64,000 nucleotides of DNA from Ohtaekwangia sp035628875 (GCA_035628875.1 DASPIZ010000016.1:61320-125319), one strand, 5' to 3'. Shown: positions 17,724-27,312, counted from the stretch's first letter. Program-made: numbers and translations. The notes: generated by a model not told the origin, from the letters alone.

Positions 17724-19209
17724 GCAAAGCTAAATTAGAGGTTTGATGTTTTTTTATAAGAAGTTCTGCAGCAACCTGACCGGAAATTATAGAAGGCGGA
17801 ACGCCCGGACCTGGAACTGTAAGCTGTCCTGCATAAAACAGATTGGAGATTTTTTTATTGATAATGGAAGGTTTTAACAAGGCTGTTTGGGTTAATGTAT
17901 TTGCCAGACCATAAGCGTTTCCTTTGTATGCATTGTAATCGTTCATAAAATCCTGGTGTGCATAGCTTCTTTTGAAAACGATGTTGGGCTTTATGCTTTC
18001 TCCTGTAAGTTGTTCGAGACGACTTAATATCAAGTTAAAATATTTTTCACGAATGGGTTCCGAATCGCTAAGTCCCGCCGCTACCGGAATCAGAACAATA
18101 ATATTTTCGTGTCCGGCAGGCGCTGTTGTAGCGTCGGTTTGTGAGGGGCATGAAACATAGAATTGCGGCGCTGATGGCCATTGAGGACTGTCGTAAATCT
18201 CTTTGGCATGGCGTTTGAAATTTTCATTGAAGATCAACGTGTGATGCAACAGCCCTTTTACTTTTTTGTTGAGGCCGATATAGAACATTAAGCACGATGG
18301 TGCCAGCGTACGACTATTCCAGTATCTTTTTGTGTAATGTCGGAATGATGCAGGAAGCAGCTGTTGTTCCACATGATGATAATCGGCTCCTGCTACGATA
18401 TAATCGAACGGCACAAAACTTCCATTCACCTGTAGTCCTTCAATCCAGGTATCATTCATCGCCAGCTTTTCCACGGTGCTGTTAAATTCGAATTTCACAC
18501 CAAGTGATGTTGCTAATGCAACCATGCCTTCAATAATCCGGTGCATGCCTCCCATGGGATACCACGTGCCAAGTGCCATGTCGGCATAGTTCATCAGGCT
18601 ATAAAGCGCCGGGGTATTTTCGGGTGTTGCACCCAGAAAGAGTACCGGAAATTCTAACAACCGGATGAGTAGGGGATGTTTGAAAAAAGTGCGGATATAG
18701 GCTGAAATTGATTTGAACACATGCAATTTCCATACGCCTGTCAAAACCTTCGCGCCAAGGAATTCGGTAATCGAAAGACCAGGTCGGTAAACCATTTCTT
18801 TCATGCCTAAATCATATTTGAATTTTCCTTCTTTTAAAAATTGATCCAGCGCTTTGCCACTTCCCGGTTCCAGACGTTCAAACATCGCACGAAGCGCCTC
18901 AGCATCGGCCGGAACATCGAGATAGTCATTTTGCGTGTAGACCACACGGTACGAAGGGTCCAGACGTTGAAGGGTATAATAGTCGGAAGGCTTTTTGCCA
19001 AACGCAGCGAAGAAACGTTCGAAGACATCGGGCATCCAATACCAGCTTGGTCCCATATCAAATGTAAATCCTGCTGCTTTAAACTGCCGGGCGCGGCCAC
19101 CGGCCGAATCATTTTTTTCAAAAACTGTCACATCGAATCCAGCCTGCGCCAAAAAACAAGCTGATGACAAGCCGGCGAACCCAGAACCAATTACGCCAAT
19201 GCGATACAT
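17707..19209 (-). CDS. crtI: Phytoene desaturase
   Basis: 500-residue FAD-dependent desaturase that converts phytoene to lycopene. The N-terminal dinucleotide motif is VIGSGFAGLSSACFLAQAG with FEKNDSAGGRARQF; the C-terminal bacterial-desaturase signature is LFYAGQLTVPGPGVPPSIIS. First gene of the minus-strand operon crtI-crtB-idi-crtZ-crtY; its promoter must lie in the 173 bp before the divergent helicase gene. No MerR/CarA-type light regulator is present in the window. Confidence 0.95.
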   Translation of the reverse strand: MYRIGVIGSGFAGLSSACFLAQAGFDVTVFEKNDSAGGRARQFKAAGFTFDMGPSWYWMPDVFERFFAAFGKKPSDYYTLQRLDPSYRVVYTQNDYLDVPADAEALRAMFERLEPGSGKALDQFLKEGKFKYDLGMKEMVYRPGLSITEFLGAKVLTGVWKLHVFKSISAYIRTFFKHPLLIRLLEFPVLFLGATPENTPALYSLMNYADMALGTWYPMGGMHRIIEGMVALATSLGVKFEFNSTVEKLAMNDTWIEGLQVNGSFVPFDYIVAGADYHHVEQQLLPASFRHYTKRYWNSRTLAPSCLMFYIGLNKKVKGLLHHTLIFNENFKRHAKEIYDSPQWPSAPQFYVSCPSQTDATTAPAGHENIIVLIPVAAGLSDSEPIREKYFNLILSRLEQLTGESIKPNIVFKRSYAHQDFMNDYNAYKGNAYGLANTLTQTALLKPSIINKKISNLFYAGQLTVPGPGVPPSIISGQVAAELLIKKHQTSNLALHERPL

Positions 19210-19382
19210 ATACTTATTTGAATTTAGTTTAATGCAGTTAACAGATCCGCTTGCATCTGGTGTTCGTTAATAGATATTCCTGGATGCTGTAAAAATTAAA
19301 ACCATGAAAAAATACGATTAAGTTTTTTGTTTGAAGGCGGCCAACATTTCTTTTACATTGCTTAAATTAAAAGCCTATCAAC

Positions 19383-21839
19383 TTGATTAAAAACAACAAC
19401 TTGGATAATACCATAAGAGCAGGCGTAACATGGTTTGATAGCAAAGGTTGGCACCCGTTTCCGTTTCAGCTTGAGGCGTGGCGGGCCTATCTTTCCGGGG
19501 AGAGTGGTTTAGTGAATGCGCCTACTGGTAGCGGAAAAACGTACTCGCTTTTATTACCGGTTATGCTTGAGTTTATTCGAAATAATCGGGACTATAAAAC
19601 AAAAAAGAACAACGGCTTGCAGGCGATCTGGATAACACCGATCCGTGCCTTATCGAAGGAAATTGAATTGTCTGCCAATCGGGCTGTTGAAGGTTTACAA
19701 ATTCCCTGGAGGGTTGGTGTGAGATCAGGCGATACGTCGTTGAAAGAACGGACACGCCAGAGAGAAAAACCACCCGAAGTATTAATCACCACACCCGAAA
19801 GCCTGCATCTTTTATTGGCACAAAAAGGATATCCTGAATTTTTTAAGAACCTGAAAGTGGTGGTCGCAGATGAGTGGCATGAACTGATGGGATCGAAACG
19901 TGGTGTGCAGGTAGAGCTAGCGTTGTCGCGACTCAAAGCAATCATAGCCGGACTGAAAGTGTGGGGGATTTCGGCAACGATAGGCAACATGGATGAAGCC
20001 CTTCATGCGCTGGTTGGCAATTATTTTACTGAACAGAAGATCCGTGTTATTAAATCAAACATTGAAAAAGTGGTTGAAGTGCTCGCGGTGATGCCAGACA
20101 CCGTAGAAAGAATGCCGTGGACCGGGCATTTGGGAATACACTTACTGGAAAAGGTGATTGAGATTGTAAAGGGGAGTACGACTACACTGATATTTACCAA
20201 TACGAGATCGTTTGCCGAAATATGGTATCAAAAGATGCTGGATAAAGCACCGGAATTGAGTGGCCTCATAGCGATGCACCATGGATCGATCAGCCAGGAA
20301 TTGAGGACGTGGGTAGAGGAGCAACTGCATGAAGGTAAATTGAAAGCCGTTGTATGTACTTCAAGTCTCGATCTTGGTGTCGATTTCAGACCGGTTGAAA
20401 CGGTTATTCAAATCGGCGGACCGAAAGGTGTAGCACGCTTCTTACAACGCGCGGGTAGAAGTGGACATCAGCCTGGCGCATTGAGCCGAATTTATTTTGT
20501 TCCTACCCATTCCCTGGAATTAATGGAAGCCGCTGCACTACGCGGCGCCATTCAGGAAAAAATTGTAGAGGACAGGCTACCTTACATTCGATCATTTGAC
20601 GTGTTGATGCAATACCTGATAACATTGGCGGTATCAAATGGCTTCGATGCCGAAGAGATTTTTAAAGAAGTACAAGGTACATTTAGTTTTTCCAGTATAA
20701 CTGAAGATGAATGGCGATGGTTACTTGGTTTTATTACGACAGGTGGCGATTCATTGCAGGCATATAATGAGTACCGGAAAGTGATTATTGACCAGGGGCT
20801 TTATAAAGTGGAAAACCGCGCTATTGCGATGCGCCACAGGTTATCCATTGGTACCATTGTAGGGGATAGTTCCTTGTTTGTGCGTTTTGTGTCCGGTAAA
20901 TACCTCGGTACAATAGAAGAATATTTTATTTCGCGATTAAGTCCCGGTGATGTGTTTTGGTTTGCAGGTCGAAACCTTGAACTGGTGCGCATCAAAGAAA
21001 TGGAAGCTCATGTTCGAAAAAGCAATCGCAAATCAGGTGCTGTTCCTTCGTGGCAGGGTGGACGGATGCCGTTATCATCACAGTTGAGTGAAATGATCCG
21101 TAACAAGATTGATGAAGTGGTAAAGGGAAAAGCCCATGATCCGGAAATGATCTTCCTGAAACCACTTTTTGAATTGCAAAACACGCGGTCACATTTACCC
21201 GGTCGTGAAGAGTTCTTGATCGAATACCTGGAAACAACAGACGGTTATCATGTGTTAATGTATCCCTTCGAGGGACGATTTGTACATGAAGGAATTGCAG
21301 CGTTGGTGGCACATCGTATTGCACAGATTCAACCAATTACGTTTTCCATAGCAATGAATGATTATGGATTTGAATTACTTTCCGATCAGCCCATTCCTAT
21401 TGAAGAAGCAATCGAAACAAACATCCTGGGGATTGATAATCTTATGAATGACATTCAAGCCAGTATTAATTCCACCGAAATGGCGCGCCGTAAGTTCAGG
21501 GATATTGCAGCCATCTCCGGATTGGTATTTAAAGGGTATCCGGGAAAACCAGTGAAAGACAAACACCTCCAATCTTCATCACAACTTTTCTTCAATGTGT
21601 TTCACGATTACGAAGCACATAATTTACTACTGCAACAAGCCTATGAAGAGGTGATGGATTTTCAATTGGAAGAAGCCAGACTTCGAAAGGCGCTTGACCG
21701 CATCTCACAACAAAAGATTACGCTTACCTATCCGGAAAAGCCAACACCATTTGCATTTCCAATCATGGTAGACCGGATGCGTGAAAAACTAACCTCGGAA
21801 AAACTGGAAGACAGGATCAGAAGGATGGCGCTTCAGTAA
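19383..21839 (+). CDS. Ligase-associated DEXH-box helicase (Lhr-like)
   Basis: 818-residue superfamily 2 helicase. Walker A is APTGSGKTYS, the DExH box reads ADEWHEL (near residue 161) and motif VI is QRAGRSGHQPG; the long C-terminal half matches the Lhr-core/winged-helix region. In many bacteria this helicase type clusters with a PdeM endonuclease, an exonuclease and an ATP-dependent DNA ligase, in a presumed damage-repair set. PdeM lies 1.5 kb downstream; ligase LigD is 12 kb away and is not the usual clustered one. The start is TTG at 19383, because an in-frame TAA lies at 19368 and no ATG precedes the Q-motif. Confidence 0.9.
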   Translation: MIKNNNLDNTIRAGVTWFDSKGWHPFPFQLEAWRAYLSGESGLVNAPTGSGKTYSLLLPVMLEFIRNNRDYKTKKNNGLQAIWITPIRALSKEIELSANRAVEGLQIPWRVGVRSGDTSLKERTRQREKPPEVLITTPESLHLLLAQKGYPEFFKNLKVVVADEWHELMGSKRGVQVELALSRLKAIIAGLKVWGISATIGNMDEALHALVGNYFTEQKIRVIKSNIEKVVEVLAVMPDTVERMPWTGHLGIHLLEKVIEIVKGSTTTLIFTNTRSFAEIWYQKMLDKAPELSGLIAMHHGSISQELRTWVEEQLHEGKLKAVVCTSSLDLGVDFRPVETVIQIGGPKGVARFLQRAGRSGHQPGALSRIYFVPTHSLELMEAAALRGAIQEKIVEDRLPYIRSFDVLMQYLITLAVSNGFDAEEIFKEVQGTFSFSSITEDEWRWLLGFITTGGDSLQAYNEYRKVIIDQGLYKVENRAIAMRHRLSIGTIVGDSSLFVRFVSGKYLGTIEEYFISRLSPGDVFWFAGRNLELVRIKEMEAHVRKSNRKSGAVPSWQGGRMPLSSQLSEMIRNKIDEVVKGKAHDPEMIFLKPLFELQNTRSHLPGREEFLIEYLETTDGYHVLMYPFEGRFVHEGIAALVAHRIAQIQPITFSIAMNDYGFELLSDQPIPIEEAIETNILGIDNLMNDIQASINSTEMARRKFRDIAAISGLVFKGYPGKPVKDKHLQSSSQLFFNVFHDYEAHNLLLQQAYEEVMDFQLEEARLRKALDRISQQKITLTYPEKPTPFAFPIMVDRMREKLTSEKLEDRIRRMALQ

Positions 21840-21842
21840 AAA

Positions 21843-22122
21843 GTTCAAAGTTCGTGGTTCAAAGTTCATGGTTCAAAAGTTTGTAGCCGGGATCGATAAG
21901 GAAGGGCTTTGGGAATTGTTCGAAGTTTGATGTCTGAGGTTTGAGGTTGGTTTGCGAAAACGTATGAGCTTGTCGAAAGCCTTTAAATTTATTGCCAAAC
22001 AAACTCGTGGCTCGAAGCCTGCAACTCGCAACTATTTACAGTTCAAAGTTCCAGGTTCAAAGTTCAAAGTTGGTTTATAACGATGTGATTGCGGAAATTG
22101 TTTGAAGTTTGATGTTTGAGGT
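21843..22122. repeat. Heptad repeats: two composite A-spacer-B copies plus class D
   Basis: Gene-free stretch after the helicase. Class A GTTCAAA/GTTCATG heptads at 21843-21877, class B TTTGATG/TCTGAGG/TTTGAGG at 21918-21951, class D GCTCGAAGCCTGCAACTCGCA at 22010-22030 (three heptads, seven-base period), a second class A at 22041-22072 and class B at 22099-22122. The B array is cut by the MITE-like element, and class D resumes beyond it at 22460-22484. Confidence 0.85.
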
Positions 22123-22124
22123 TA

Positions 22125-22457
22125 TTAGTGTCCGGGAAAAAATGAAAGATTGTTAACAATCACATTTAGAATCGTAAAACAAACTATTTTGATCGTTCAT
22201 AGAAAGAGGGCACACCCACGCTATCCTTCAGCATACTGGTATTGTCGCATAACATTATCTTTGGTCTGGAAGGGGCATGTGTGGATCATGTTCAGCGACA
22301 ATACCAGTATGCTGGGCCCAGCCGGCCGGGGAGGCGAAAAAAACGTGAATGAAAGATCATCTAATTAATATTGATCAACATTGAAGGAGGCATACCACTC
22401 CCCACACAATTTTTCCGAACGTGGTTGATGCGCTTGATGAGTTCTCCCGGACACTAA
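22125..22457. mobile_element. MITE-like element, 333 bp, with terminal inverted repeats and flanking TA
   Basis: The ends are perfect inverted repeats: TATTAGTGTCCGGGA at 22123-22137 and TCCCGGACACTAATA at 22445-22459. If the outer TA is the target duplication, the element is 22125-22457. No transposase ORF fits; the 72-residue ORF inside is not protein-like. A 20-bp inverted repeat sits in its middle. It lies inside the heptad-repeat field, between a class-B and a class-D array, as expected for insertion in non-coding DNA. A short internally deleted derivative of a TA-targeting IS is the simplest reading; the parent family was not identified. Confidence 0.65.
22229..22314. repeat. 20-bp perfect inverted repeat inside the MITE-like element
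   Basis: CAGCATACTGGTATTGTCGC (22229-22248) is the exact reverse complement of 22295-22314, with a 46-bp loop. Transcribed RNA would form a strong hairpin. Confidence 0.9.
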
Positions 22458-22533
22458 TAGCTCGAAGCTTGCAACTCGCAGCTACCTCCTTATCGTCATC
22501 CGGTAGGGCGGTCGTTCATTGGTCCTTCAAAAA

Positions 22534-23310
22534 TTACTTCTTGTTCGTAAGACTTTGATCAAACATCCATTTCATTAGCCTTGGTTCTTTATACGCCTGA
22601 TGCCATGATGAATGTTTTATCCCCGGATATTCAGTATAACCAGGAGAACTCCCTGCTTCCTGTAACGCTGTAATCATTTTTCGCGATAGACGTGGGGGCA
22701 CAGTGGGGTCTAACGCACCATGGAAGGCCCAAATTGGAATATGTTTGATCAGCGGAACAGTTTTTACATCACCACCACCGCAGATCGGTACCGCTGCTGC
22801 GAAACGATTTGGATATCTGGCAATCAGATCCCATGTACCAAAGCCTCCCATCGATAAACCGGTGACGTAAATTCGCGATGGATCAATAGGGTATTCTTTC
22901 AATAACTGATCGTATACCTGCAGGAACAATTCCATCGGCCGTGTAGGCGTGGGGTTGAATGGTTTGCCAAGCATCAACGTAGACCATACTTCGCCTTCGG
23001 GGCATTGGGGCGCTACAACGAAACATGGATACTTGTTCAGCGCGTTTTGCGTAAACAAAATCTGGATAAATTTCAGGTGTTTGTGGTTATCACGGCCACG
23101 CTCGCCGGCACCATGGAGAAAGATCACCAACGGATATTTTTTTCCGGCATCCACCTTGTTGGGCGACAAAACACCATAAGGCAACGTATCACCATTAGTG
23201 ATATGCTGGAATTTTTTAAACGGCGGTGGCGTTTTTTGCGCCAGAACCATACCACTTAAAAAGAAGCATAAGGTTAGAAGAAGAAGCGTACGGTTTTGCA
23301 TGAATAACAT
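22534..23310 (-). CDS. Secreted alpha/beta-hydrolase (esterase, dienelactone-hydrolase/POP-like)
   Basis: 258 residues with a signal peptide (LLLLTLCFFLSGMVLAQ). The mature part is an alpha/beta-hydrolase: oxyanion region IFLHGAGERGRDN, nucleophile GLSMGGFG, acid in HGALDPTVPP and His in GIKHSSWHQA. It belongs to the bacterial phospholipase/carboxylesterase group often named prolyl oligopeptidase family. It has no extra domain, whereas its relatives at 50.3 kb and 56.1 kb carry long C-terminal additions. Two in-frame ATGs (23310, 23301) are equally likely starts. It faces the helicase and is divergent from pdeM. Substrate unknown. Confidence 0.85.
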   Translation of the reverse strand: MLFMQNRTLLLLTLCFFLSGMVLAQKTPPPFKKFQHITNGDTLPYGVLSPNKVDAGKKYPLVIFLHGAGERGRDNHKHLKFIQILFTQNALNKYPCFVVAPQCPEGEVWSTLMLGKPFNPTPTRPMELFLQVYDQLLKEYPIDPSRIYVTGLSMGGFGTWDLIARYPNRFAAAVPICGGGDVKTVPLIKHIPIWAFHGALDPTVPPRLSRKMITALQEAGSSPGYTEYPGIKHSSWHQAYKEPRLMKWMFDQSLTNKK

Positions 23311-23352
23311 TTATCTTTCCGGCTTAATTTAACAATAAACGATCATCATTCC

Positions 23353-24003
23353 ATGAACGTCGAGATTTGCGGAGAAGTCTTTCAATTATTGCCACATAAA
23401 GCAATTTACTGGCCGAAAATGAAAATGCTGTTTATCGCCGATCTTCACCTCGGGAAGATTAATCATTTCAGAAAGTCGGGCATTCCACTCCCCATAAAAG
23501 CAAATGATCGTAATATTGAGGTTTTACTTGATCTTCTTCACCTCACAAAACCTGATCGCGTGGTCTGTCTTGGCGATCTCTTTCATAGCTATTACAATCC
23601 CGAATGGGAGGTTTTTGGCGAAGTGGTGAAACACTTTAGTATGATGTCGTTTGAATTGGTATTGGGCAACCACGATGTGATGAGTGATCTTCAATATATC
23701 CGAAAAGGAATTCAACTTCACGATCAGCTGATCATAGATAAATTCATCTTTACACACCATCCGCAAGCGGATATTGACGACAGGCTTTATAATTTAGCAG
23801 GTCATATTCACCCGGGGGTGTGTCTTTTTGGTAAGGGAAGACAAGCGGTTACCCTGCCGTGTTTTTATTTTGGTAAACAACAGGCATTGCTTCCCGCGTT
23901 CGGCGTATTTACCGGACTGGCAAGAATTAAGCCTATGAAGGAAGATAAAGTATTTGTGATCGCGGAAGACAAAATTATCGCTGTAGGTGGTTCAACGTGT
24001 TAA
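23353..24003 (+). CDS. pdeM: Ligase-associated DNA-damage-response endonuclease PdeM
   Basis: 216-residue metallophosphoesterase. The di-metal motifs appear in order: FIADLHLGK, LGDLFHSY, LGNHDVMSD, THHPQ and AGHIHPGV, with the early LLPHKAIYWP typical of PdeM. Family members work with an Lhr-like helicase, an exonuclease and a ligase on damaged DNA; the helicase is 1.5 kb upstream. The 3' end overlaps the first codons of a longer reading of the next ORF, but that gene's real start is 33 bp downstream. Confidence 0.88.
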   Translation: MNVEICGEVFQLLPHKAIYWPKMKMLFIADLHLGKINHFRKSGIPLPIKANDRNIEVLLDLLHLTKPDRVVCLGDLFHSYYNPEWEVFGEVVKHFSMMSFELVLGNHDVMSDLQYIRKGIQLHDQLIIDKFIFTHHPQADIDDRLYNLAGHIHPGVCLFGKGRQAVTLPCFYFGKQQALLPAFGVFTGLARIKPMKEDKVFVIAEDKIIAVGGSTC

Positions 24004-24035
24004 TACCGGGGCCACTGCATTGTAAATTAAATTAT

Positions 24036-25391
24036 ATGAATAGAGGAATTGTATTTTTCGTTTTATTGATTTCAGTATCTGGTGTAATGGCACAGGATAC
24101 CACACGGTTGTCGTTGCTTTTTGCGGGCGATGTGATGGGACATGATTCTCAAATTGCATCAGCTTACGATGCCTCGCGTAAAGCATATGATTATACATCG
24201 TGTTTTCAATTGATGAAGCCATACATTGAATCTGCAGATTTGGCTATTGCAAACCTCGAAGTAACTTTAGCAGGACCTCCGTACAAAGGTTATCCGCAAT
24301 TCAGTTCACCGGATGTGTTGGCCCTCAACCTGAAGCAATCCGGATTTGATGCATTGGTTACAGCCAATAATCACTCAGCAGATCGTGGTAAACGTGGAAT
24401 TGAAAGAACTATCGTAATGTTAGATAGTTTTAAAATACCACACGCAGGCACATATAAGGATAGTACTAGCCGTGCAATTCAACATCCGTTGATGCTCTAT
24501 AAAAACGGTTTCAGCATTGCTTTGTTGAATTATACGTATGGAACCAATGGACTGCCTGTACACAAGCCTAACATTGTGAATATGCTTGATACTGCTTTGA
24601 TGAGAAAAGATCTGTTAAAGGCTAAAGCATTAAAACCTGACGTTATCATTGTATTCACCCATTGGGGTGCCGAATATCAATCGCTTCCTTCTAAGGCGCA
24701 AAAGAATATTACGGAACATTGTTTTAAATACGGTGCACAGCTTGTAATTGGAGCTCACCCGCATGTGATTCAACCCATGGAATGGCGCAAGAATAAGAAT
24801 CAGTTTGTGGCGTACTCTTTAGGGAATTATGTTTCCGGCCAACGGAAGCGCTATACGGATGGTGGAGCATTGGCCTATGTGGAAATGGAAAAAGTTATCT
24901 TCGGCGAAGACAGTACAACAACCAGGATCGATAGCGCCGGTTATTATTTGCAATGGGTTTACCGCACAGCAGATGCAAAGAAAGATTATTACATGCTTCC
25001 CGTATCTGATGGTGATGTAAAGAACAAGGCGTTTGTAAAAGATCAGGCATCCGAAGATGCCTATGACTTATTTGTTTCGGATTCAAGAGCGTTGTATACT
25101 AAACACAATAAACATGTAAACGAAATTAAAGCAACACCCCAACCGGATCGCATTTCCTATAAAGTTTTGCTTGATGTCACTGTTGTAGGCGAGGAACCCT
25201 GGGATATTTTAACGTCACAGCGACTGTACCTTTGGGGTGTCGACCGCGATGATCGTCCCGATGGCAGTGTATTCTGGTTATCGGGTAATTTCGCTACTGC
25301 GGAAGAAGCTGGAAGATATCTTGAGCGATACAAGGCCCAACATGCCAATGCGCGGATTGTTGTGTATAAAGATAGAATCCTTGTTGAGTAA
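24036..25391 (+). CDS. CapA-family (poly-gamma-glutamate synthesis-type) secreted metallophosphatase-like protein
   Basis: 451 residues with a signal peptide (GIVFFVLLISVSGVMAQ). The CapA/PgsA domain shows LLFAGDVMGHD, IANLEVTLAG, TANNHSADRG, THWGAEYQS and GAHPHVIQ, which mark a calcineurin-like metal centre. A further C-terminal segment (FWLSGNFATAEEAGRYLERYK to VYKDRILVE) resembles a SPOR-like peptidoglycan-binding fold; this is tentative. Start set at ATG 24036, directly before the signal peptide; an upstream in-frame GTG would overlap pdeM. In other genomes such genes occur both in capsule loci and alone; no capsule ligase genes are nearby, so the role is open. Confidence 0.85.
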   Translation: MNRGIVFFVLLISVSGVMAQDTTRLSLLFAGDVMGHDSQIASAYDASRKAYDYTSCFQLMKPYIESADLAIANLEVTLAGPPYKGYPQFSSPDVLALNLKQSGFDALVTANNHSADRGKRGIERTIVMLDSFKIPHAGTYKDSTSRAIQHPLMLYKNGFSIALLNYTYGTNGLPVHKPNIVNMLDTALMRKDLLKAKALKPDVIIVFTHWGAEYQSLPSKAQKNITEHCFKYGAQLVIGAHPHVIQPMEWRKNKNQFVAYSLGNYVSGQRKRYTDGGALAYVEMEKVIFGEDSTTTRIDSAGYYLQWVYRTADAKKDYYMLPVSDGDVKNKAFVKDQASEDAYDLFVSDSRALYTKHNKHVNEIKATPQPDRISYKVLLDVTVVGEEPWDILTSQRLYLWGVDRDDRPDGSVFWLSGNFATAEEAGRYLERYKAQHANARIVVYKDRILVE

Positions 25392-25728
25392 TACTACAGA
25401 ATAACTTTACTCAACATAAATTAAAACTTTAACTTAGAATGTTGAGGAGATTGGAGTTTTGCACTTTAAAAACTAACTAGATACACCCATCAGATGTTGT
25501 ATCATTGGATTTTTAGAAGTCCATTCTCACCTTTGTCGAATGAATGTGTTATCAATATCTATTTTTTTTCAGTCATTGACGTTTTCCGAATTTACTCTGC
25601 TATCCTTTTAAATAACGAAAATTCGCAATATTTGGAGTGCGAAGCCTATCCTTGTGAATGAATCATGGCTTGAGATGTCTTATTTTATTATCTTTCATTT
25701 TCGGAACCCTAACGCTTTCTGCAGAGAC

Positions 25729-25974
25729 ATGAGTACCATTACCTTTGTTTTTTTAGAAAAAGAGTTTCCTACACTTTTTAATGTTGCGAGCTCGGCTGCA
25801 TTTAGCCCTCATACCGACCCGGTTCATGCATTATTTAAGCTTCGGCAATTCGGAGAAAAGCCCACCGCCTATATTTTTGTAACCCTCGGTTTAGATACAC
25901 CAGTTGAAATTATATTAACGCAAGCTGGAAGAAATGGCCACGGGCACAGAGTCGACCTAATTAAACAGATTTAA
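25729..25974 (+). CDS. Small hypothetical protein, first gene of a three-gene cassette
   Basis: 81 residues from ATG 25729 (in-frame GTG 25654 and ATG 25675 would give 106 or 99). Predicted soluble, no signal peptide; the C-terminal half (KPTAYIFVTLG, PVEIILTQAG) reads as beta strands. Not recognised. Its TAA overlaps the ATG of the next gene by one base, so the two are coupled. This and the next two genes look more AT-rich than their surroundings. Possible adaptor or sensor for the two membrane proteins that follow; function unknown. Confidence 0.6.
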   Translation: MSTITFVFLEKEFPTLFNVASSAAFSPHTDPVHALFKLRQFGEKPTAYIFVTLGLDTPVEIILTQAGRNGHGHRVDLIKQI

Positions 25975-27239
25975 TGATGACTTCATCTGAACTAAAAGAA
26001 AAGATTTCACAGTCTGCTTCGCCCGACTGGTTTAATCACAATGTTGAAACTACAATATCTTTCCCTTACATCCAATTTACGCAAACATTCAACGGACTAC
26101 CAGCCCTTTATGAGTTCGTACAGCAACAGGTTGATGGATGGAAGAATCATGGAGAACTACCGGGCGAATTAAAACACTCCCTAAAATATTTTGAAACTAT
26201 AGCAACCAATCTCATTCAGTTTGTTCATCAGAATCAGCAGCACAACGTAAATGTCCTTGCCAATAATTGGAAACTTGTGCGACAGTTCGTGAGTAAGACC
26301 AACACATTTCCATTGCCTTATCATTATCCAGAGGTCGATTTTTTGTTGACGGTATCTAAAGATTTTGGCCGTACATTGCCTGGAGCATTTAATTTTATTG
26401 TAGGAAATATCCAAAACCCTTTGAGTGATAAGAATACAATTATCGGAAGTCTTCTCGCGTATGAGTTTACTTTAAAAGACCATACAGGCCTTAGTCAACG
26501 AAGGGAGATTGAGAAAAAATCTATAAACACCCTCAGAAACGAATTTTTGAATTATCTAAACAAAAGTGAAGCTGAACTAACGAGCTATTTAAGTACAGCT
26601 AGGGAGAACTTGCAATCGCACATTAGGGTGCTGGAGGATTTAAAGATTGCTAAGGAAAAACATTTTGACGATTGGTTTAAGAGGTCAGAATACACATTCA
26701 AATCATTTTCTGAAACAAGTACCAAAAATGTGGAAGATTTGGAGCGCACCTATGAAGAATTGTTACGCTTAAAAAAGCCAGCCGAATATTGGCGGCAGCG
26801 GGCTATAGATTTAAAAAAAGAAGGATGGCGGTCGTTGTATTGGTTAATCGCGTTAGTTGTTGTTCCTGCCCTGGCGTTATATGCTCTTCTGTGGTTGACG
26901 CCGGATGGCATGTTGAGATCATTTTTCAATGACGACCGCAGCTTAGCACTTCGTTGGACAATAATTTTTATTACCTTCCTTTTCTTTTTTGTGTTCGGTA
27001 TCCAAGCGATTAAAAAGGTTACGTTTAGTGCCTTCCATTTAGCCAGAGATGCAGAGGAAAGGGAGAGACTCACCTATGTTTATTTGGCTATGGTAAAGGA
27101 TTCAAGTATAGATAAAGAGGATAGACACCTGATCATGCAATCCCTTTTCAGTCGGGCAGATACCGGTTTATTAAAAGATGATTCATCACCAGTGATGCCC
27201 GGTGCAAGTGGTATGTTTGAAAGACTTTTTAATAAGTAG
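25974..27239 (+). CDS. DUF6161-like membrane protein with helical cytoplasmic domain and two TM helices
   Basis: 421 residues without a signal peptide. Residues 1-170 form a globular helical domain; 175-280 are charged and likely coiled coil; TM1 is about 288-308 and TM2 about 327-346. The tail (350-404) reads SAFHLARDAEERERLTYVYL, then LFSRADTGLLKDDSSP. The KKPAEYWRQRA segment before TM1 and the tail agree with my memory of the DUF6161 family, which has no known function and is often near defence-like genes; I could not search. Coupled to the small upstream ORF and 73 bp before the third gene. Confidence 0.72.
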   Translation: MMTSSELKEKISQSASPDWFNHNVETTISFPYIQFTQTFNGLPALYEFVQQQVDGWKNHGELPGELKHSLKYFETIATNLIQFVHQNQQHNVNVLANNWKLVRQFVSKTNTFPLPYHYPEVDFLLTVSKDFGRTLPGAFNFIVGNIQNPLSDKNTIIGSLLAYEFTLKDHTGLSQRREIEKKSINTLRNEFLNYLNKSEAELTSYLSTARENLQSHIRVLEDLKIAKEKHFDDWFKRSEYTFKSFSETSTKNVEDLERTYEELLRLKKPAEYWRQRAIDLKKEGWRSLYWLIALVVVPALALYALLWLTPDGMLRSFFNDDRSLALRWTIIFITFLFFFVFGIQAIKKVTFSAFHLARDAEERERLTYVYLAMVKDSSIDKEDRHLIMQSLFSRADTGLLKDDSSPVMPGASGMFERLFNK

Positions 27240-27312
27240 AGAAGAGGTCCATAAGGATGTGGTAAACATATCAGCTGAATTTATAAAATATTATTCAACT
27301 CAAAATTAAGTT

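Noticed and set aside
21843..22122. Heptad arrays as a CRISPR array or phase-variable tract
   Set aside because: No direct repeat of 25-40 bp with unique spacers, and the heptads are not inside or just before a gene.
22150..22368. 72-residue ORF inside the MITE-like element
   Set aside because: It runs through the 20-bp inverted repeat, has no transposase motif and no family resemblance.
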